64,000 bases of DNA from Heliorestis convoluta (GCF_009649955.1 NZ_CP045875.1:248001-312000); one strand, 5' to 3'; shown: positions 35,740 to 44,560, numbered from the stretch's first letter. A program made the numbers and translations. Notes: generated by a model from the letters alone, not told the origin.

Positions 35740-36160
35740 GAAAATAGCTACCTTGTAGTGGGGTCAGGCGTTATGACTTCCTTCCGAACGGACTCATCCC
35801 ACGCCATGAGCGGCAGCAAGCTGCCGATGGCTAAGGTCTGAAGTCCTCTCTCCAGGAAGTCATAACGCCTGACCCAGATACATCTTGCTGGTTGTGACTG
35901 GTTTTGAGCCTATTGCAAATGCAATAGACAGTTGCGTATACATAGCAAAAAGTTACGCAAAGCTATTCCAACGGGAGTAACAATCAGCAAAAACTTTCTG
36001 GGCCTGGGCATCACGCTTTCCGCAGCGGGACTTGGGACCTCAGCGCATCAGTAGCTTGCTGGCGGTAACAGCGTGGGACCAGTCCAGAGCGGAGGAAAGC
36101 GTGATGACCTGGCCCCTCTATGAAGTAACCCCAACATAATCAGGAAAAGTTATTTTCATC
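35740..36160 (+). repeat. Interspersed palindromic repeat, copy B (full length)
   Basis: Module 1 is 35761-35875, with a perfect 21-bp outer stem (35761-35781 with 35855-35875). Inside it pair GGACT/AGTCC and CGGCAG-CAAG-CTGCCG. Module 2 is 36000-36115, with a 22-bp stem holding two mismatches, and it resembles the reverse complement of module 1. The spacer between them starts TTGCTGGTTGTGAC and ends GTAACAATCAGCAA, again an inverted pair. Ends are GAAAATAGC and the complement of GAAAATAAC. No ORF of note lies inside. Confidence 0.9.
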
Positions 36161-36197
36161 AAATGGTTGTGCCCAACCGGGCATGGAGGGTAATAAA

Positions 36198-36225
36198 AGA
36201 CCCTTACCTGAACAGGCAAGGGTCT
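36198..36225. terminator. Inverted repeat upstream of the peroxidase gene
   Basis: AGACCCTTACCTG (36198-36210) and CAGGCAAGGGTCT (36213-36225) pair with one mismatch around a 2-base loop. On the minus strand it is followed by TTTTATTA, so it could terminate leftward transcription; it may also end readthrough from repeat B. Confidence 0.5.
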
Positions 36226-36318
36226 AACAACAATGCTTACGATTAGAGTACATAAATGGATAAATGTGGTATAATTCGAATATAAGTACTTCTAAGGATA
36301 GAAAGGTGGTATATACAA

Positions 36319-36795
36319 ATGTCTATCTACGATTTCACAGTCAAAACAATCACGAATGAAGATCGATCTTTAGCAGATTACAAAGGAAAAGTTATGCTTA
36401 TCGTCAACACGGCCAGCAACTGTGGCTTTACTCCTCAGTATAAAGGGTTGCAGCGACTTTATGAAGTATATCAAGATCGAGGCTTCGTCGTGCTCGGCTT
36501 TCCCTGCAATCAATTTATGAATCAGGAGCCGGCTGCGAATGAGGAGATTATGAGTTTTTGTGAACTGAACTTTGGCGTTACCTTCCCTTTGTTTGCCAAA
36601 ATCGATGTAAATGGACCAAATGCCCATCCTTTGTATCAGTACTTGACCAAGAACAAGCCCGGGCTCCTCGGTTCCACAGCCATTAAGTGGAACTTCACCA
36701 AATTTCTAATTGACCGAGAAGGTAAAATTGTAGAACGATATGCACCAACGGACAAGCCAGAGCAAATTGAACAAAAAATTCAAGATCTTCTATAA
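36319..36795 (+). CDS. Glutathione peroxidase family thiol peroxidase
   Basis: The protein has 158 aa and reduces peroxides, in bacteria normally with thioredoxin. The peroxidatic Cys35 is in 'VNTASNCGFTPQY' (Cys, not selenocysteine), with 'GFPCNQFMNQEPA' (Gln of the tetrad) and 'IKWNFTKFLID' (Trp and Asn). AAAGGTGG precedes the ATG. An extended -10 (TGGTATAAT, TATAAT at 36270-36275) lies 44 bases upstream. Confidence 0.93.
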   Translation: MSIYDFTVKTITNEDRSLADYKGKVMLIVNTASNCGFTPQYKGLQRLYEVYQDRGFVVLGFPCNQFMNQEPAANEEIMSFCELNFGVTFPLFAKIDVNGPNAHPLYQYLTKNKPGLLGSTAIKWNFTKFLIDREGKIVERYAPTDKPEQIEQKIQDLL

Positions 36796-36812
36796 GATAG
36801 GAACCACAAATG

Positions 36813-36880
36813 CAAGGGAGACAGAGGGAGACGGTTTATAAAAAATAGTACAAGAAAACCGTCCCTCTGTTCAACCCTTG
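36813..36880. repeat. GGGACGGTT-family hairpin after the peroxidase gene
   Basis: CAAGGG (36813-36818) and CCCTTG (36875-36880) close a longer stem whose core is GAGACGGTTT / AAACCGTCCC. It probably also ends the peroxidase transcript, lying 18 bases past its stop. Confidence 0.7.
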
Positions 36881-36897
36881 TTCTGTGTTACGTCAGT

Positions 36898-37053
36898 TTA
36901 CTTGTTGCCTATGAAGAAAGAAGGCAACATTAGAAAAGGAAAAATTAAAAGAAAAGCCTCATTGTCAACAATGAAATTGTCAAAACCTTGCGTATAGACG
37001 AAAAAAGATACCATTGAAAAAATAACAAAAAGGTATAGTACAATTCTTTTCAC
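36898..37053 (-). CDS. Small membrane protein (51 aa)
   Basis: GTG 37053 is preceded by GAGAGGGGGG, so I use it rather than the longer frame. The product has two hydrophobic stretches (about 4-21 and 32-48, 'AFLLIFPFLMLPSFF'). No family recognised. Confidence 0.5.
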   Translation of the reverse strand: MKRIVLYLFVIFSMVSFFVYTQGFDNFIVDNEAFLLIFPFLMLPSFFIGNK

Positions 37054-37313
37054 CCTGTGCCCCCCTCTCTTATAACGGCTCTGTGCAAGATTGTCGAAGA
37101 CACCCAAATGTTTACATTTAATTACAGAAACATTATCTAACAAAGAAATCGCTTTTGTCAATAAATTTAGAATAGTCTGACAAGATTATATATTTTGAAA
37201 TTTTAATCATTTGCTTCATTTACTACAAAATTATTAAAGGTAACCCTGTTTGTTTTTTAGATTTACCTTTTATGATTCGTGATGAGATTAATTAAAAAAT
37301 ATATAAGGATACA

Positions 37314-37372
37314 AAGAGGACGGTTTCTCTTGTACTGCTTCACAACAGCACAGGAGAAGCCGTCCCCTCTGT
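37314..37372. repeat. GGGACGGTT-family hairpin
   Basis: GAGGACGGTTTCTC (from 37316) pairs with GAGAAGCCGTCCCCTC (ending near 37370). It stands alone in the 385-base interval 37054-37439 between a small membrane protein gene and flagellin; otherwise this interval is AT-rich with no supported feature. Confidence 0.65.
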
Positions 37373-37439
37373 TCTTAGCGAATAAAATTCGTAAGCGTCT
37401 TCCGTTCTTTTTCAGGCCTTTTTACAGTGTTAAAAATTA

Positions 37440-38243
37440 TTATACTAGCATCGATAGTCCGGTTCCCATCGTTTTCTGCTTCATGGATAGGGTCATCATG
37501 GCAGAATAAAGCTTAATGCCACTTTCTTGGAAAAGCATAGCTTCTTTGGCCATATCAGCATCACGGATTCTAGATTCTGATGCTCGCTGTTGTGTAGCAG
37601 TAGCCTCGATATTTTGCTGACTATGCTCGAGACGGTTTTCTAAAGCGCCTACGTTAGAGCGATTCGATGAAAGAGCACCCAGGGCTTGATCGAGACTAGA
37701 AAGAGAGGAACTCGCATTGGCCTGCGTTGTTACATCAATGTCAGCATCAAGACCTGTCACAGAAGTATCGGAAATGGTAATATCTATAGTTTGACCGCTG
37801 TTGGCTCCAACTTGAATTTGTTTACTTTGTAAAGTGCCATCGTTCGTTGCCATACTGTTAAACTGTGTTTGACTCGCATTTGCGTTCAGTTGATCCTTAA
37901 GCTGATTCATCTCACTTTGAATGGTGGAACGATCAGAATCTGTGAGAATGCCGTTTGATGCCTGGAGAGATAAGTCGCGCATTCGTTGTAGTATAGATTG
38001 ACTGCTATTCATGGTGCCTTCGGAAGTGCGCAACATTGAAATGCCGTCTTGTGTATTTCTGTTAGCTTGATTGAGACCGCGAACTTGGCCAGAGATTTTT
38101 TCAGCAATCGCAAGGCCCGCTGCATTGTCGGCTGCACCTTTGATCTGCACTGCCGAGCTTAGACGCTCTTGTGCCTTTGTCGAGGACTGCATAGTGTTAT
38201 AGTAAGCGCTCGGTACACTACTTTTGATCCCGCCAATTGCCAT
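37440..38243 (-). CDS. Flagellin
   Basis: The protein has 267 aa with conserved N-terminal ('GAADNAAGLAIAEKISGQVRGL', 'NTQDGISMLRTSEG') and C-terminal ('NVGALENRLEHSQQNIEATA', 'RDADMAKEAMLFQ') flagellin regions and a short variable middle (about 140-185). The first 30 residues ('AIGGIKSSVPSAYYNTM') depart from the usual 'RINxNxxAxxA' start. ATG 38243 follows AGGCGGTGAT. No other flagellar structural gene is adjacent, so it is an orphan flagellin. Confidence 0.92.
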   Translation of the reverse strand: MAIGGIKSSVPSAYYNTMQSSTKAQERLSSAVQIKGAADNAAGLAIAEKISGQVRGLNQANRNTQDGISMLRTSEGTMNSSQSILQRMRDLSLQASNGILTDSDRSTIQSEMNQLKDQLNANASQTQFNSMATNDGTLQSKQIQVGANSGQTIDITISDTSVTGLDADIDVTTQANASSSLSSLDQALGALSSNRSNVGALENRLEHSQQNIEATATQQRASESRIRDADMAKEAMLFQESGIKLYSAMMTLSMKQKTMGTGLSMLV

Positions 38244-38285
38244 TGTTATCACCGCCTAATCAAGATGTTTCTACCTATAGTTTAC

Positions 38286-38312
38286 GCTATTTGGCAAAAA
38301 AGAACAATAGAC
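38286..38312 (-). promoter_or_regulatory. Possible sigma-28 promoter of the flagellin gene
   Basis: On the minus strand TAAG is followed after 16 bases by GCCAAATA, compared with the sigma-28 consensus TAAA-N15-GCCGATAA. It lies about 45-70 bases before the start codon. Match is partial. Confidence 0.35.
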
Positions 38313-38495
38313 TTACGTCCTAATCAACAGACCTGCCCCACCACCACGAAGATATTCGCAATCGTGAGAGGGATTGGATCGCCTTGGCGAGCATTAATTT
38401 TTACAAAAAAAACATGTACATGCAATTTTTTGCTCAAGTCAACATACCCTTTAATTGTCTGATAATTCAGGCAATACGATAAAGGAGGGAATCTT

Positions 38496-38684
38496 ATGTC
38501 GGTCAGAGAAGCGGGAGTGATTTGCCAGTTATGCCACAATCAAAGGGTGGTCGATTCCATTTGTGCGATGGTACCGGAGTGCTGGGGATCTGCGAAAAAA
38601 GATCTTGCTTGCTGGCATATATGTGCCGACTGCTATCCGCACTTTGAAGAAAAGGTTCTCTCTTTTTATCGCGCAATGGACTAA
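38496..38684 (+). CDS. Small cysteine-rich protein (62 aa)
   Basis: AAAGGAGGG precedes ATG with ideal spacing. Two CxxC pairs ('CQLCHN' and 'CADCYPH') and several more cysteines suggest a small zinc-binding protein. No family recognised. It has its own strong terminator. Confidence 0.65.
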   Translation: MSVREAGVICQLCHNQRVVDSICAMVPECWGSAKKDLACWHICADCYPHFEEKVLSFYRAMD

Positions 38685-38725
38685 TATTGAAAACCCCTTT
38701 ACGCTAAGAAAAAAGAAAAGAAAAG

Positions 38726-38774
38726 AAAAGAAATTCCCTTACCCTTTCTGAATAGGGTAAGGGAATTTCTTTTC
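38726..38774 (+). terminator. Strong intrinsic terminator (20-bp perfect stem)
   Basis: Bases 38726-38745 pair perfectly with 38754-38773 around an 8-base loop; the descending arm ends TTTCTTTT. The following 38775-39041 contains a TATAAT at 38889-38894 without a clear -35, and a 13-base match (CTCATGGCGTGGG) to the large repeat near 38778. Confidence 0.9.
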
Positions 38775-39041
38775 TAACCCCTCATGGCGTGGGTAGGACC
38801 CATTGAATACTCTCGTGTTATTCGGTGATTTTTTTGCAAAAACCCCACAAACACGCATGATTCGACAAAATCTGCATAACAGAACCATTATAATATGAGT
38901 AAAAAAAGGAATTGAGAAAGAGGTTCACTTTAAATTAATCAGATGCATATATATTTTTGTGATCTTTTAATGAATAACATCCATTCAAATGAAGATCATC
39001 AGCAAAGGAAGTAAGATAGAGAAGAGAAGGGACTGCACCGT

Positions 39042-40115
39042 ATGTATTTTAATACAATAGGGGAAATCAGCAAGCATCTAGAGGTAAGTAAGCGTAAAGA
39101 CAATGAAGTCCTCATGGTATTAGTAAGTGACAAGTCAGCAGGGCAAGTATCAGAACTAAGGGATATGCTCAACCGCAAAGAAATCACTTTTTTTGGAGCG
39201 ATTTACCCAGCCTTACTCGTTGGCGATAAAACGCACCGAGAAGGCTTTATTGTTCAGCATTTTGAGCCTCTATATTGTGGTTTGGTTCTGCCCTTTATGA
39301 TGAGATTCCCATTAGAAAAAGAAGATCTTGCTGGTACTACTTCTATTGTACTGGTCGACGGTTTAACGAGCCGCTTCAAGGATTTGACCGATACGTTAGA
39401 AGCAAAGGTAGGCAGCAAAACAAAGTATATAGGTGGTGGGGCAGGCTTCTATTCCCTAGAACAAAAACCTTGTATCTTTGATAACAAAGGAATATACCAA
39501 GATGGGCTCTACTTGTGCATCCTTAAGCAAGACGTTGTTCTAGCCGTAGAACACGGTTGGAAGCAGATGGAAGGGCCTTTTACCATCACAAAGTCAAAGG
39601 ACAATGTGCTCATGCAGTTAGATGGAATTCCAGCTTTTGAAGTATATCGTGATATTATCATAGAGCATGAAAACATTCGTATTAGTAGAGAAGATTTCTT
39701 TAGCTTTGCGAAAGACTATCCCTTTGGGATTGAAAAGAAAGGTGAGCAATCCTATATCGTTCGCGATCCTATTTCTGTAGATAATAATGAAGATATACTT
39801 TGTGTTGCCAACTTGCCGCAAGGCTATAACTTATACGTGTTACATGGTAACAAAGACACACTCCTAGGATCGTCTCAGCTAATTGCTACCTATTGTTCTT
39901 ATAAAGCGCCAGAAAAATATAGGCCCCTCCTTTTTGACTGCATATCCAGAGCGATGTTTCTAGAAGATGACTTTGAAAAAGAGCTTCGTAATATTCAAGA
40001 AAAATTGAAGTACCAAGTCGAAGGTGCTCTTTCTATCGGTGAGATAGCATCAGCGAAAAGCGGTGAAATCGTGATCCATAACAAATCTACCATTATCGGT
40101 TTAGTAGCGGAATAA
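39042..40115 (+). CDS. FIST-domain signal transduction protein
   Basis: The protein has 357 aa with FIST_N and FIST_C regions: 'VSDKSAGQVSELRD', 'TKYIGGGAGFYSLEQKPCIF', 'QDGLYLCILKQDVVLAVEHGW', 'DGIPAFEVYRDII', 'FGIEKKGEQSYIVRDPISVD'. FIST proteins are sensors linked to chemotaxis, kinases or cyclic-di-GMP enzymes. Here it stands alone, soluble, with AGAAGGG before the ATG. Ligand unknown (small molecules such as amino acids have been proposed for the family). Confidence 0.85.
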   Translation: MYFNTIGEISKHLEVSKRKDNEVLMVLVSDKSAGQVSELRDMLNRKEITFFGAIYPALLVGDKTHREGFIVQHFEPLYCGLVLPFMMRFPLEKEDLAGTTSIVLVDGLTSRFKDLTDTLEAKVGSKTKYIGGGAGFYSLEQKPCIFDNKGIYQDGLYLCILKQDVVLAVEHGWKQMEGPFTITKSKDNVLMQLDGIPAFEVYRDIIIEHENIRISREDFFSFAKDYPFGIEKKGEQSYIVRDPISVDNNEDILCVANLPQGYNLYVLHGNKDTLLGSSQLIATYCSYKAPEKYRPLLFDCISRAMFLEDDFEKELRNIQEKLKYQVEGALSIGEIASAKSGEIVIHNKSTIIGLVAE

Positions 40116-40188
40116 AGCCAAATTACGTGTAAAAAACAAATAAGGTTAGGCTTGATATAATTTCGTCATCTAAATAAATGCTTGCAAA

Positions 40189-40236
40189 AACAAAAACAGC
40201 CCTCTCGGTATAAATAATCCAAGGGCTGTTTTTGTT
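40189..40236 (+). terminator. Intrinsic terminator of the FIST gene
   Basis: AACAAAAACAGCCCT (40189-40203) and AGGGCTGTTTTTGTT (40222-40236) form a perfect 15-bp stem. The remaining 40237-40419 is AT-rich, with no other feature I can support. Confidence 0.9.
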
Positions 40237-40419
40237 ATGCATGGAGATATGATGGTAGAAAAAGTCTTTGAAAGCTTTTCCTAGAGAATAAAAACAGAAT
40301 CTTTTTTTTGTAAAAAATGATAGAATAGACCCACATCCCGCTTATGCGGCACCATCAGAGAATCATAATAAGAACTATGAGGGTAGGTAACAGGCTTTTC
40401 ATGGTGAGAAGAAGAGCTA

Positions 40420-41184
40420 TTGCTTCCCCGTGGGATGGCCACAATCAAGCTTTATAGAAATACCAAAAGATCTGTAGAGGTGACTCTTCTGAACGTAAAA
40501 GCATTGAATAAATCATTCTACGAACAAACAACGCTAGATCTAGCCCAGTCCTTGCTGGGAAAAATACTGGTGAAAGAAACATCAGAAGGTATCGCTTCCG
40601 GTATTATTGTAGAAACCGAAGGCTATCTTGGCTTTTCCGATGAAGCCTGCCATAGTTACGGCCATCGAAGAACGAAAAGAACAGAAGTAATGTATGGACC
40701 ACCCGGTCACGCCTATACCTACGTGATGCACTGTCATTGCTTGATGAATATTGTAAGCGGCCCTATTGATGTTCCTGAAGCGGTGTTGATTCGGGCCCTA
40801 GAGCCACAACAAGGTATAGAACTGATGCAAAAGCGCCGTGGCGAACAGAAAAAGTTGACTGATTTGACGAGTGGACCAGGAAAATTAAGCCAAGCCATGG
40901 GAATTGATAAAAGCGATTACGGAAAACCACTTTTTCTAGAGAGAGACGGAGGTATTCAAAAAGATAACGAATACAGTCACGCGCAGGGTCATAAATCTAG
41001 CAAAGACAAAGAAGCTGCTGAAGAGAAGAGCTGGATCTATATTCTAGAAGGCATCACGCCCACTTCCATTGCAGCAGGGCCGAGAATCGGCATTGAAAAT
41101 TACGGAAAAGCCAAAGAGTACCCCTGGCGCTTTTGGATTCCTGATAATCCTTTTGTATCGAGGCGATCTAAGAAAGCAAAGTAA
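40420..41184 (+). CDS. mpg: DNA-3-methyladenine glycosylase (AAG/MPG family)
   Basis: It excises alkylated purines from DNA. The 254 aa include 'LAQSLLGKILVKE', the catalytic Glu and nearby Tyr in 'IIVETEGYLGFSDEACHSY', 'YGPPGHAYTYVMHCHCLMNIV' (Tyr intercalation loop), 'VLIRALEPQQG' and 'LTSGPGKLSQAMGI'. The start is uncertain: TTG 40420 has an AGAAGAAGAG site, ATG 40435 and GTG near 40480 are alternatives, and family similarity starts only around residue 26. A Lys/Glu-rich insertion (about 185-205) is unusual. Confidence 0.92.
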   Translation: MLPRGMATIKLYRNTKRSVEVTLLNVKALNKSFYEQTTLDLAQSLLGKILVKETSEGIASGIIVETEGYLGFSDEACHSYGHRRTKRTEVMYGPPGHAYTYVMHCHCLMNIVSGPIDVPEAVLIRALEPQQGIELMQKRRGEQKKLTDLTSGPGKLSQAMGIDKSDYGKPLFLERDGGIQKDNEYSHAQGHKSSKDKEAAEEKSWIYILEGITPTSIAAGPRIGIENYGKAKEYPWRFWIPDNPFVSRRSKKAK

Positions 41185-41290
41185 GCAAGAAGATAGCAGA
41201 GATAGCATCAGCATCTTATAGAATGAATCAAGATAGTAGAATCATTATGAATGCTGATTTTTACAAATCAAGACAAAAGGTGTACTCCAA

Positions 41291-42238
41291 ATGACAAATC
41301 CTATAGAAATTATTCTGCAGCAAATCATGGTTTTTGCCTTACTCATGACCATCGGATTTATAGCTGCCAAAGCGAAAGTGCTAACCAAGGAAGGGCTAGG
41401 ACACCTGGCGAAGCTTGTTGTTAACATCATTCTTCCTGCTTTAATCTTCACAATCATTACTGGAAGCGGTATGACGCCACAAGATTTGTTGGTAGGCTAC
41501 CAATTTGCCCTGGCCGTTCTTTTTTCTTTTGCCCTTCTATTGCTGGTAGGCTATCTATTAAGTAAATTGCTAAAACTTGAAGGCAAGACAGCCAACCTTT
41601 TTATCGCCCTTTCGGCTTTCGGTAACATGGGCTTTATCGGAATCCCCCTCATTCACGGGCTTTACACCGAACCGATTGCCCAAGTTAGCATTGCTATCTA
41701 TACAGTCATTGATATGGCACTTTTGTGGACTGTTGGCGTTTACTTGTGCAGTCGCCATCAAGGAGAGGCCAATTTTTTTCGCTCCGCCCGCAACATGTTG
41801 AACCCGCTAACAGTGACCTTGGTTATCGCTTTTATCATCATGATCTTACAAATCCCTTTGCCAGAATTACTGGCAAGAACAGTAGGCGAAATCGGTAACA
41901 CCAGTAAAACCTTAACTTTAATCTACATTGGAGGACTATTAGCCTATACATCGATGGGCAACTTGTTCAAAAAGCCAAGCCTTTTCGTCTTAGCAGGTGT
42001 GAAAATGGTCCTAATGCCCCTGTTGATCTTTATGCTAACAGGCTTTTTTCTACCTGAGATTCCACGATTCATACTAACGCTCATCGTAGGACTGCCAACG
42101 ATGACAACGCTAGTAATGATAGCCTCCACCTATGAATCGGACAAAGACTATGCTGCAGAAGCCATTTTTCTGACAACCCTACTAAGTCTCATCACCATTC
42201 CTGCTGTTGCTGTGCTTACGACATGGATAGGGTTATAG
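41291..42238 (+). CDS. AEC family transporter (auxin efflux carrier type)
   Basis: A 315-aa integral membrane protein with about ten hydrophobic segments. 'LGHLAKLVVNIILPALIFTII', 'ALSAFGNMGFIGIPLIHGLY' and 'FILTLIVGLPTMTTLVMIAS' match bacterial AEC permeases for organic acids such as malate. The substrate is not deducible. Its stop is 5 bases before the end of repeat copy C. Confidence 0.92.
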   Translation: MTNPIEIILQQIMVFALLMTIGFIAAKAKVLTKEGLGHLAKLVVNIILPALIFTIITGSGMTPQDLLVGYQFALAVLFSFALLLLVGYLLSKLLKLEGKTANLFIALSAFGNMGFIGIPLIHGLYTEPIAQVSIAIYTVIDMALLWTVGVYLCSRHQGEANFFRSARNMLNPLTVTLVIAFIIMILQIPLPELLARTVGEIGNTSKTLTLIYIGGLLAYTSMGNLFKKPSLFVLAGVKMVLMPLLIFMLTGFFLPEIPRFILTLIVGLPTMTTLVMIASTYESDKDYAAEAIFLTTLLSLITIPAVAVLTTWIGL

Positions 42239-42243
42239 AATTA

Positions 42244-42664
42244 AAGCTTTTCCTGATTACGTTGGGGTTACTTCATAGAGGGGCCAGGTCATCACGCTTT
42301 CCTCCGCTCTGGACTGGTCCCACGCTGTTACCGCCAGCAAGCTACTGATACGCTGAGGTCCCAAGTCCCGCTACGGAAAGCGTGATGCCCTGGCCCAGAG
42401 GGTTTTTGCTGATTGTTACTTTCCGTTGACATTGCTTTGCGCAACTTTCTGCGATGTATACGCAACTGCTTATTGTATTTGTATTTGCAATAGGCCAAAA
42501 CGCAGTCACAACCAGCAAAATGTACCTGGGTCAGGCGTTATGACTTCCTGGAGAGAGGACTTCAGACCTCAGCCATCGGCAGCTTGCTGCCGCTCATGGC
42601 GTGGGATGAGTCCGTTCGGAAGGAAATCATAACGCCTGACCCCACCACAAAGTAGCTATTTTCG
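42244..42664 (-). repeat. Interspersed palindromic repeat, copy C (full length, inverted)
   Basis: This copy is in reverse orientation to A, B and D. It carries both modules and the spacer. In the orientation of the other copies, the module 1 stem has a single C-to-T change that leaves a G-U wobble pair in RNA. The module 2 stem has only one mismatch, the internal one seen in all full copies. It fills almost all of the interval between the AEC transporter and the amidase, apart from 42665-42777. Confidence 0.9.
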
Positions 42665-42720
42665 TACTACCCCCCCATGCCCAAGCAAGCGCAACCAAAA
42701 ATAGGAATTGATGCCAAACA

Positions 42721-42773
42721 AAACGTCCCCGTGCCACGCTAGAAACGTCCCAGTGGCACGCCCGTGCCACGCT
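42721..42773. repeat. GTGGCAC hairpin with direct CCCGTGCCACGCTA repeats
   Basis: CCCGTGCCACGCTA occurs twice (about 42728-42741 and 42761-42774), each associated with AAACGTCCC-like sequence. GTGGCAC (42753-42759) pairs with GTGCCAC (42764-42770). It lies just past the amidase 3' end and may be another REP-like hairpin or a terminator. Confidence 0.5.
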
Positions 42774-42777
42774 AAGC

Positions 42778-43425
42778 TTAATGCATCAAGTAGGAAGCCA
42801 CACGCTCAAGTAAGATACCAGCAAAATCACCTCTCACACTTTTACCTTCTCGAGCATGGCCAAGCCAGTAATCAGGTGATTGAATAATCCCTTTTTGCAC
42901 CAAGATGTCTAAAGACAAGGCAAGGCTATCAGGCCCTTTTTCCTGTACTTGCTCCTTAAACAGATGCCACCGAGCCCAATGATTGGCTCCCATAGTTCCC
43001 GGACATACTTTTCCACTAGCATCAAAATGGCGAACCACTCTCTCTATAGGAACACCGTGTTGCTGCATTAGAAGCTTGATCAAATACTTCGTCTGATGTA
43101 TAGCTTTCTCATAATCGCCGTCACCATTGATGCAAATCTCCACACCAATCGAATTCTGATTGGTAATACCATAGCGACCTCTACCATCACCACAATGCCA
43201 AGAAGCATTCACATCTTCAACAAGTTGCAAGATCTGCCTATCGTCAACAAAATAATGAGCCGAAGCTTGTCGATTGCCACCATTAAAGTAACGGAAATGG
43301 GCCTCACTATCAGCACCTATTTTCGTATTGCCTGTATCATGAACAACAATATAACGAATGCTTTGCCCCAAGCGACTAGAGAAGTTAAATTGAATAGATC
43401 TTTTCCGTATCACACCTTGATTCAC
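42778..43425 (-). CDS. N-acetylmuramoyl-L-alanine amidase (Ami_2/CwlA type)
   Basis: The enzyme cleaves the bond between muramic acid and the peptide stem of peptidoglycan. The 215 aa show the zinc-amidase pattern 'YIVVHDTGN', 'ASAHYFVDD', 'WHCGDG', 'NSIGVEICIN' and 'VVRHFDASGKVCPG' (zinc His residues and catalytic Glu/His). A C-terminal helical repeat ('GIIQSPDYWLGHA') resembles the short extension of CwlA/XlyA proteins. No signal peptide. GTG start with AAGGAGGTGAT. Confidence 0.93.
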   Translation of the reverse strand: MNQGVIRKRSIQFNFSSRLGQSIRYIVVHDTGNTKIGADSEAHFRYFNGGNRQASAHYFVDDRQILQLVEDVNASWHCGDGRGRYGITNQNSIGVEICINGDGDYEKAIHQTKYLIKLLMQQHGVPIERVVRHFDASGKVCPGTMGANHWARWHLFKEQVQEKGPDSLALSLDILVQKGIIQSPDYWLGHAREGKSVRGDFAGILLERVASYLMH

Positions 43426-43671
43426 TGTATAATCACCTCCTTCTGTATCTGTTTTTTCCCTGCAACAAGAAAACTTGTTCCATAGAAATTATATTCTAAC
43501 AAAATGGGCTTGTACAGTCTTTTTTTATAAAAGATGAAAGTAGCTGCCAAACGAAAGGCCCCCATGCCACCCTTTTATTTTTTGCGAAAAGGGGAATTCT
43601 CCTCTCGCTGTAGAAATAACTACAAGACAAAGCAAACAGCAAAAGTAGAAAAAAGCGAGGTGGAACTACTC

Positions 43672-44136
43672 TTGTCCTCATTCTTTTTGCTCTTCGGATT
43701 CGTTGCACTTGTTGTCATTATTGCACTCATTATCGCAGGTGCCAAAACAAAAGCAGAAATACAAGGAGGAGACGAATTGATCAAGAAAGTCTATATCTAC
43801 GTAGTCCTTTTCGCAACGCTTATGATGACAATCGGTGGCAGTGTCGGTTCTTTCATGGCGATTGCAGACCTAATAGCGCCACAACCGTATCATCAATCCT
43901 ATGAAGACTTCGTACGTTGGGGTGTTGAAAAAAGGCCAGTAAGCGATGAGATGGTAGAAGAAAAGACCGTAACAGAAGAAGAATTGCGTGAACGCTATGA
44001 AGCAATGGTTATACATGAACAAGAGCGGCAAGCGGCTCGAGCTAAAAATTCTTTAATTAAAAGCCTTGGCTGGATTATCATTCCTTTGCCGATCTTCTTA
44101 ATTTTTCAGCGCCGATTGGCCCAAGAAAAGAGTTAG
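43672..44136 (+). CDS. Membrane protein with three hydrophobic segments
   Basis: TTG 43672 is chosen because GAGGTGG lies 8 bases upstream; the frame is open to 43534 without a site. The 154 aa have membrane segments at about 2-22, 41-65 and 130-148, with 'EDFVRWGVEKRPVSDE' and a charged Glu/Arg helix between. It resembles DUF5671-like proteins, but I am not certain. Divergent from the amidase gene. Confidence 0.65.
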   Translation: MSSFFLLFGFVALVVIIALIIAGAKTKAEIQGGDELIKKVYIYVVLFATLMMTIGGSVGSFMAIADLIAPQPYHQSYEDFVRWGVEKRPVSDEMVEEKTVTEEELRERYEAMVIHEQERQAARAKNSLIKSLGWIIIPLPIFLIFQRRLAQEKS

Positions 44137-44201
44137 AGTAAAATTCTAATGGCTTTAACCAGACGCGGTTGTTATAAAATAAGGAAAGGACGTGATCTCC
44201 C

Positions 44202-44399
44202 GTGGATATCGCCGCCCTATCCATTCTGATGAACCAATCACAAGTTCGTCAAGAAGCATCTATATCGGTACTCAAGATGGCCCTAGACACATCGCAAGTG
44301 CAGAGTGCCGATCTTGCGAAAATGATGCAGGCCAATACAAAGACCATGGAGCAGTCTGTCAACCCGCATGTGGGTGCTCGTATAGATGTAACATTATGA
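44202..44399 (+). CDS. yjfB: YjfB family putative motility protein
   Basis: The 65 aa 'MDIAALSILMNQSQVRQEA' ... 'VNPHVGARIDVTL' match the small YjfB family, named for a predicted motility role in Bacillus. GTG start after AAAGGACG. It stands alone with its own terminator (AAGATCCT-GCAA-AGGATCTT, 44399-44418). Confidence 0.85.
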   Translation: MDIAALSILMNQSQVRQEASISVLKMALDTSQVQSADLAKMMQANTKTMEQSVNPHVGARIDVTL

Positions 44400-44422
44400 A
44401 GATCCTGCAAAGGATCTTTTTC
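44399..44422 (+). terminator. Intrinsic terminator of yjfB
   Basis: AAGATCCT and AGGATCTT pair around GCAA and run into TTTT; it overlaps the last base of the stop codon. Confidence 0.85.
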
Positions 44423-44560
44423 TTTTACTCATTTCTGTTGAAGTCCTTTTTCAAGACTGATAAAAGGATGTAAAAATCTTGCAAAGGATGACATAATCGA
44501 CAGTAACCTCATCATACCTTTGAGCAAAGCAGCGATTCGTAATAGGAGGAGGGAAATGGT

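Noticed and set aside
38778-38810. Possible relic of the large repeat (CTCATGGCGTGGG)
   Set aside because: Only 13 bases match and the flanks do not, so chance cannot be excluded.
42426-42632. Open frame of 68 codons within repeat copy C (and a matching one in copy A at 2589-2831)
   Set aside because: Both lie inside the palindromic repeat, lack ribosome-binding sites and are not preserved in all copies.
42721-42774. Possible short CRISPR-like repeat pair (CCCGTGCCACGCTA twice)
   Set aside because: Only two copies, one partly palindromic with its neighbour; no spacer regularity and no cas genes.
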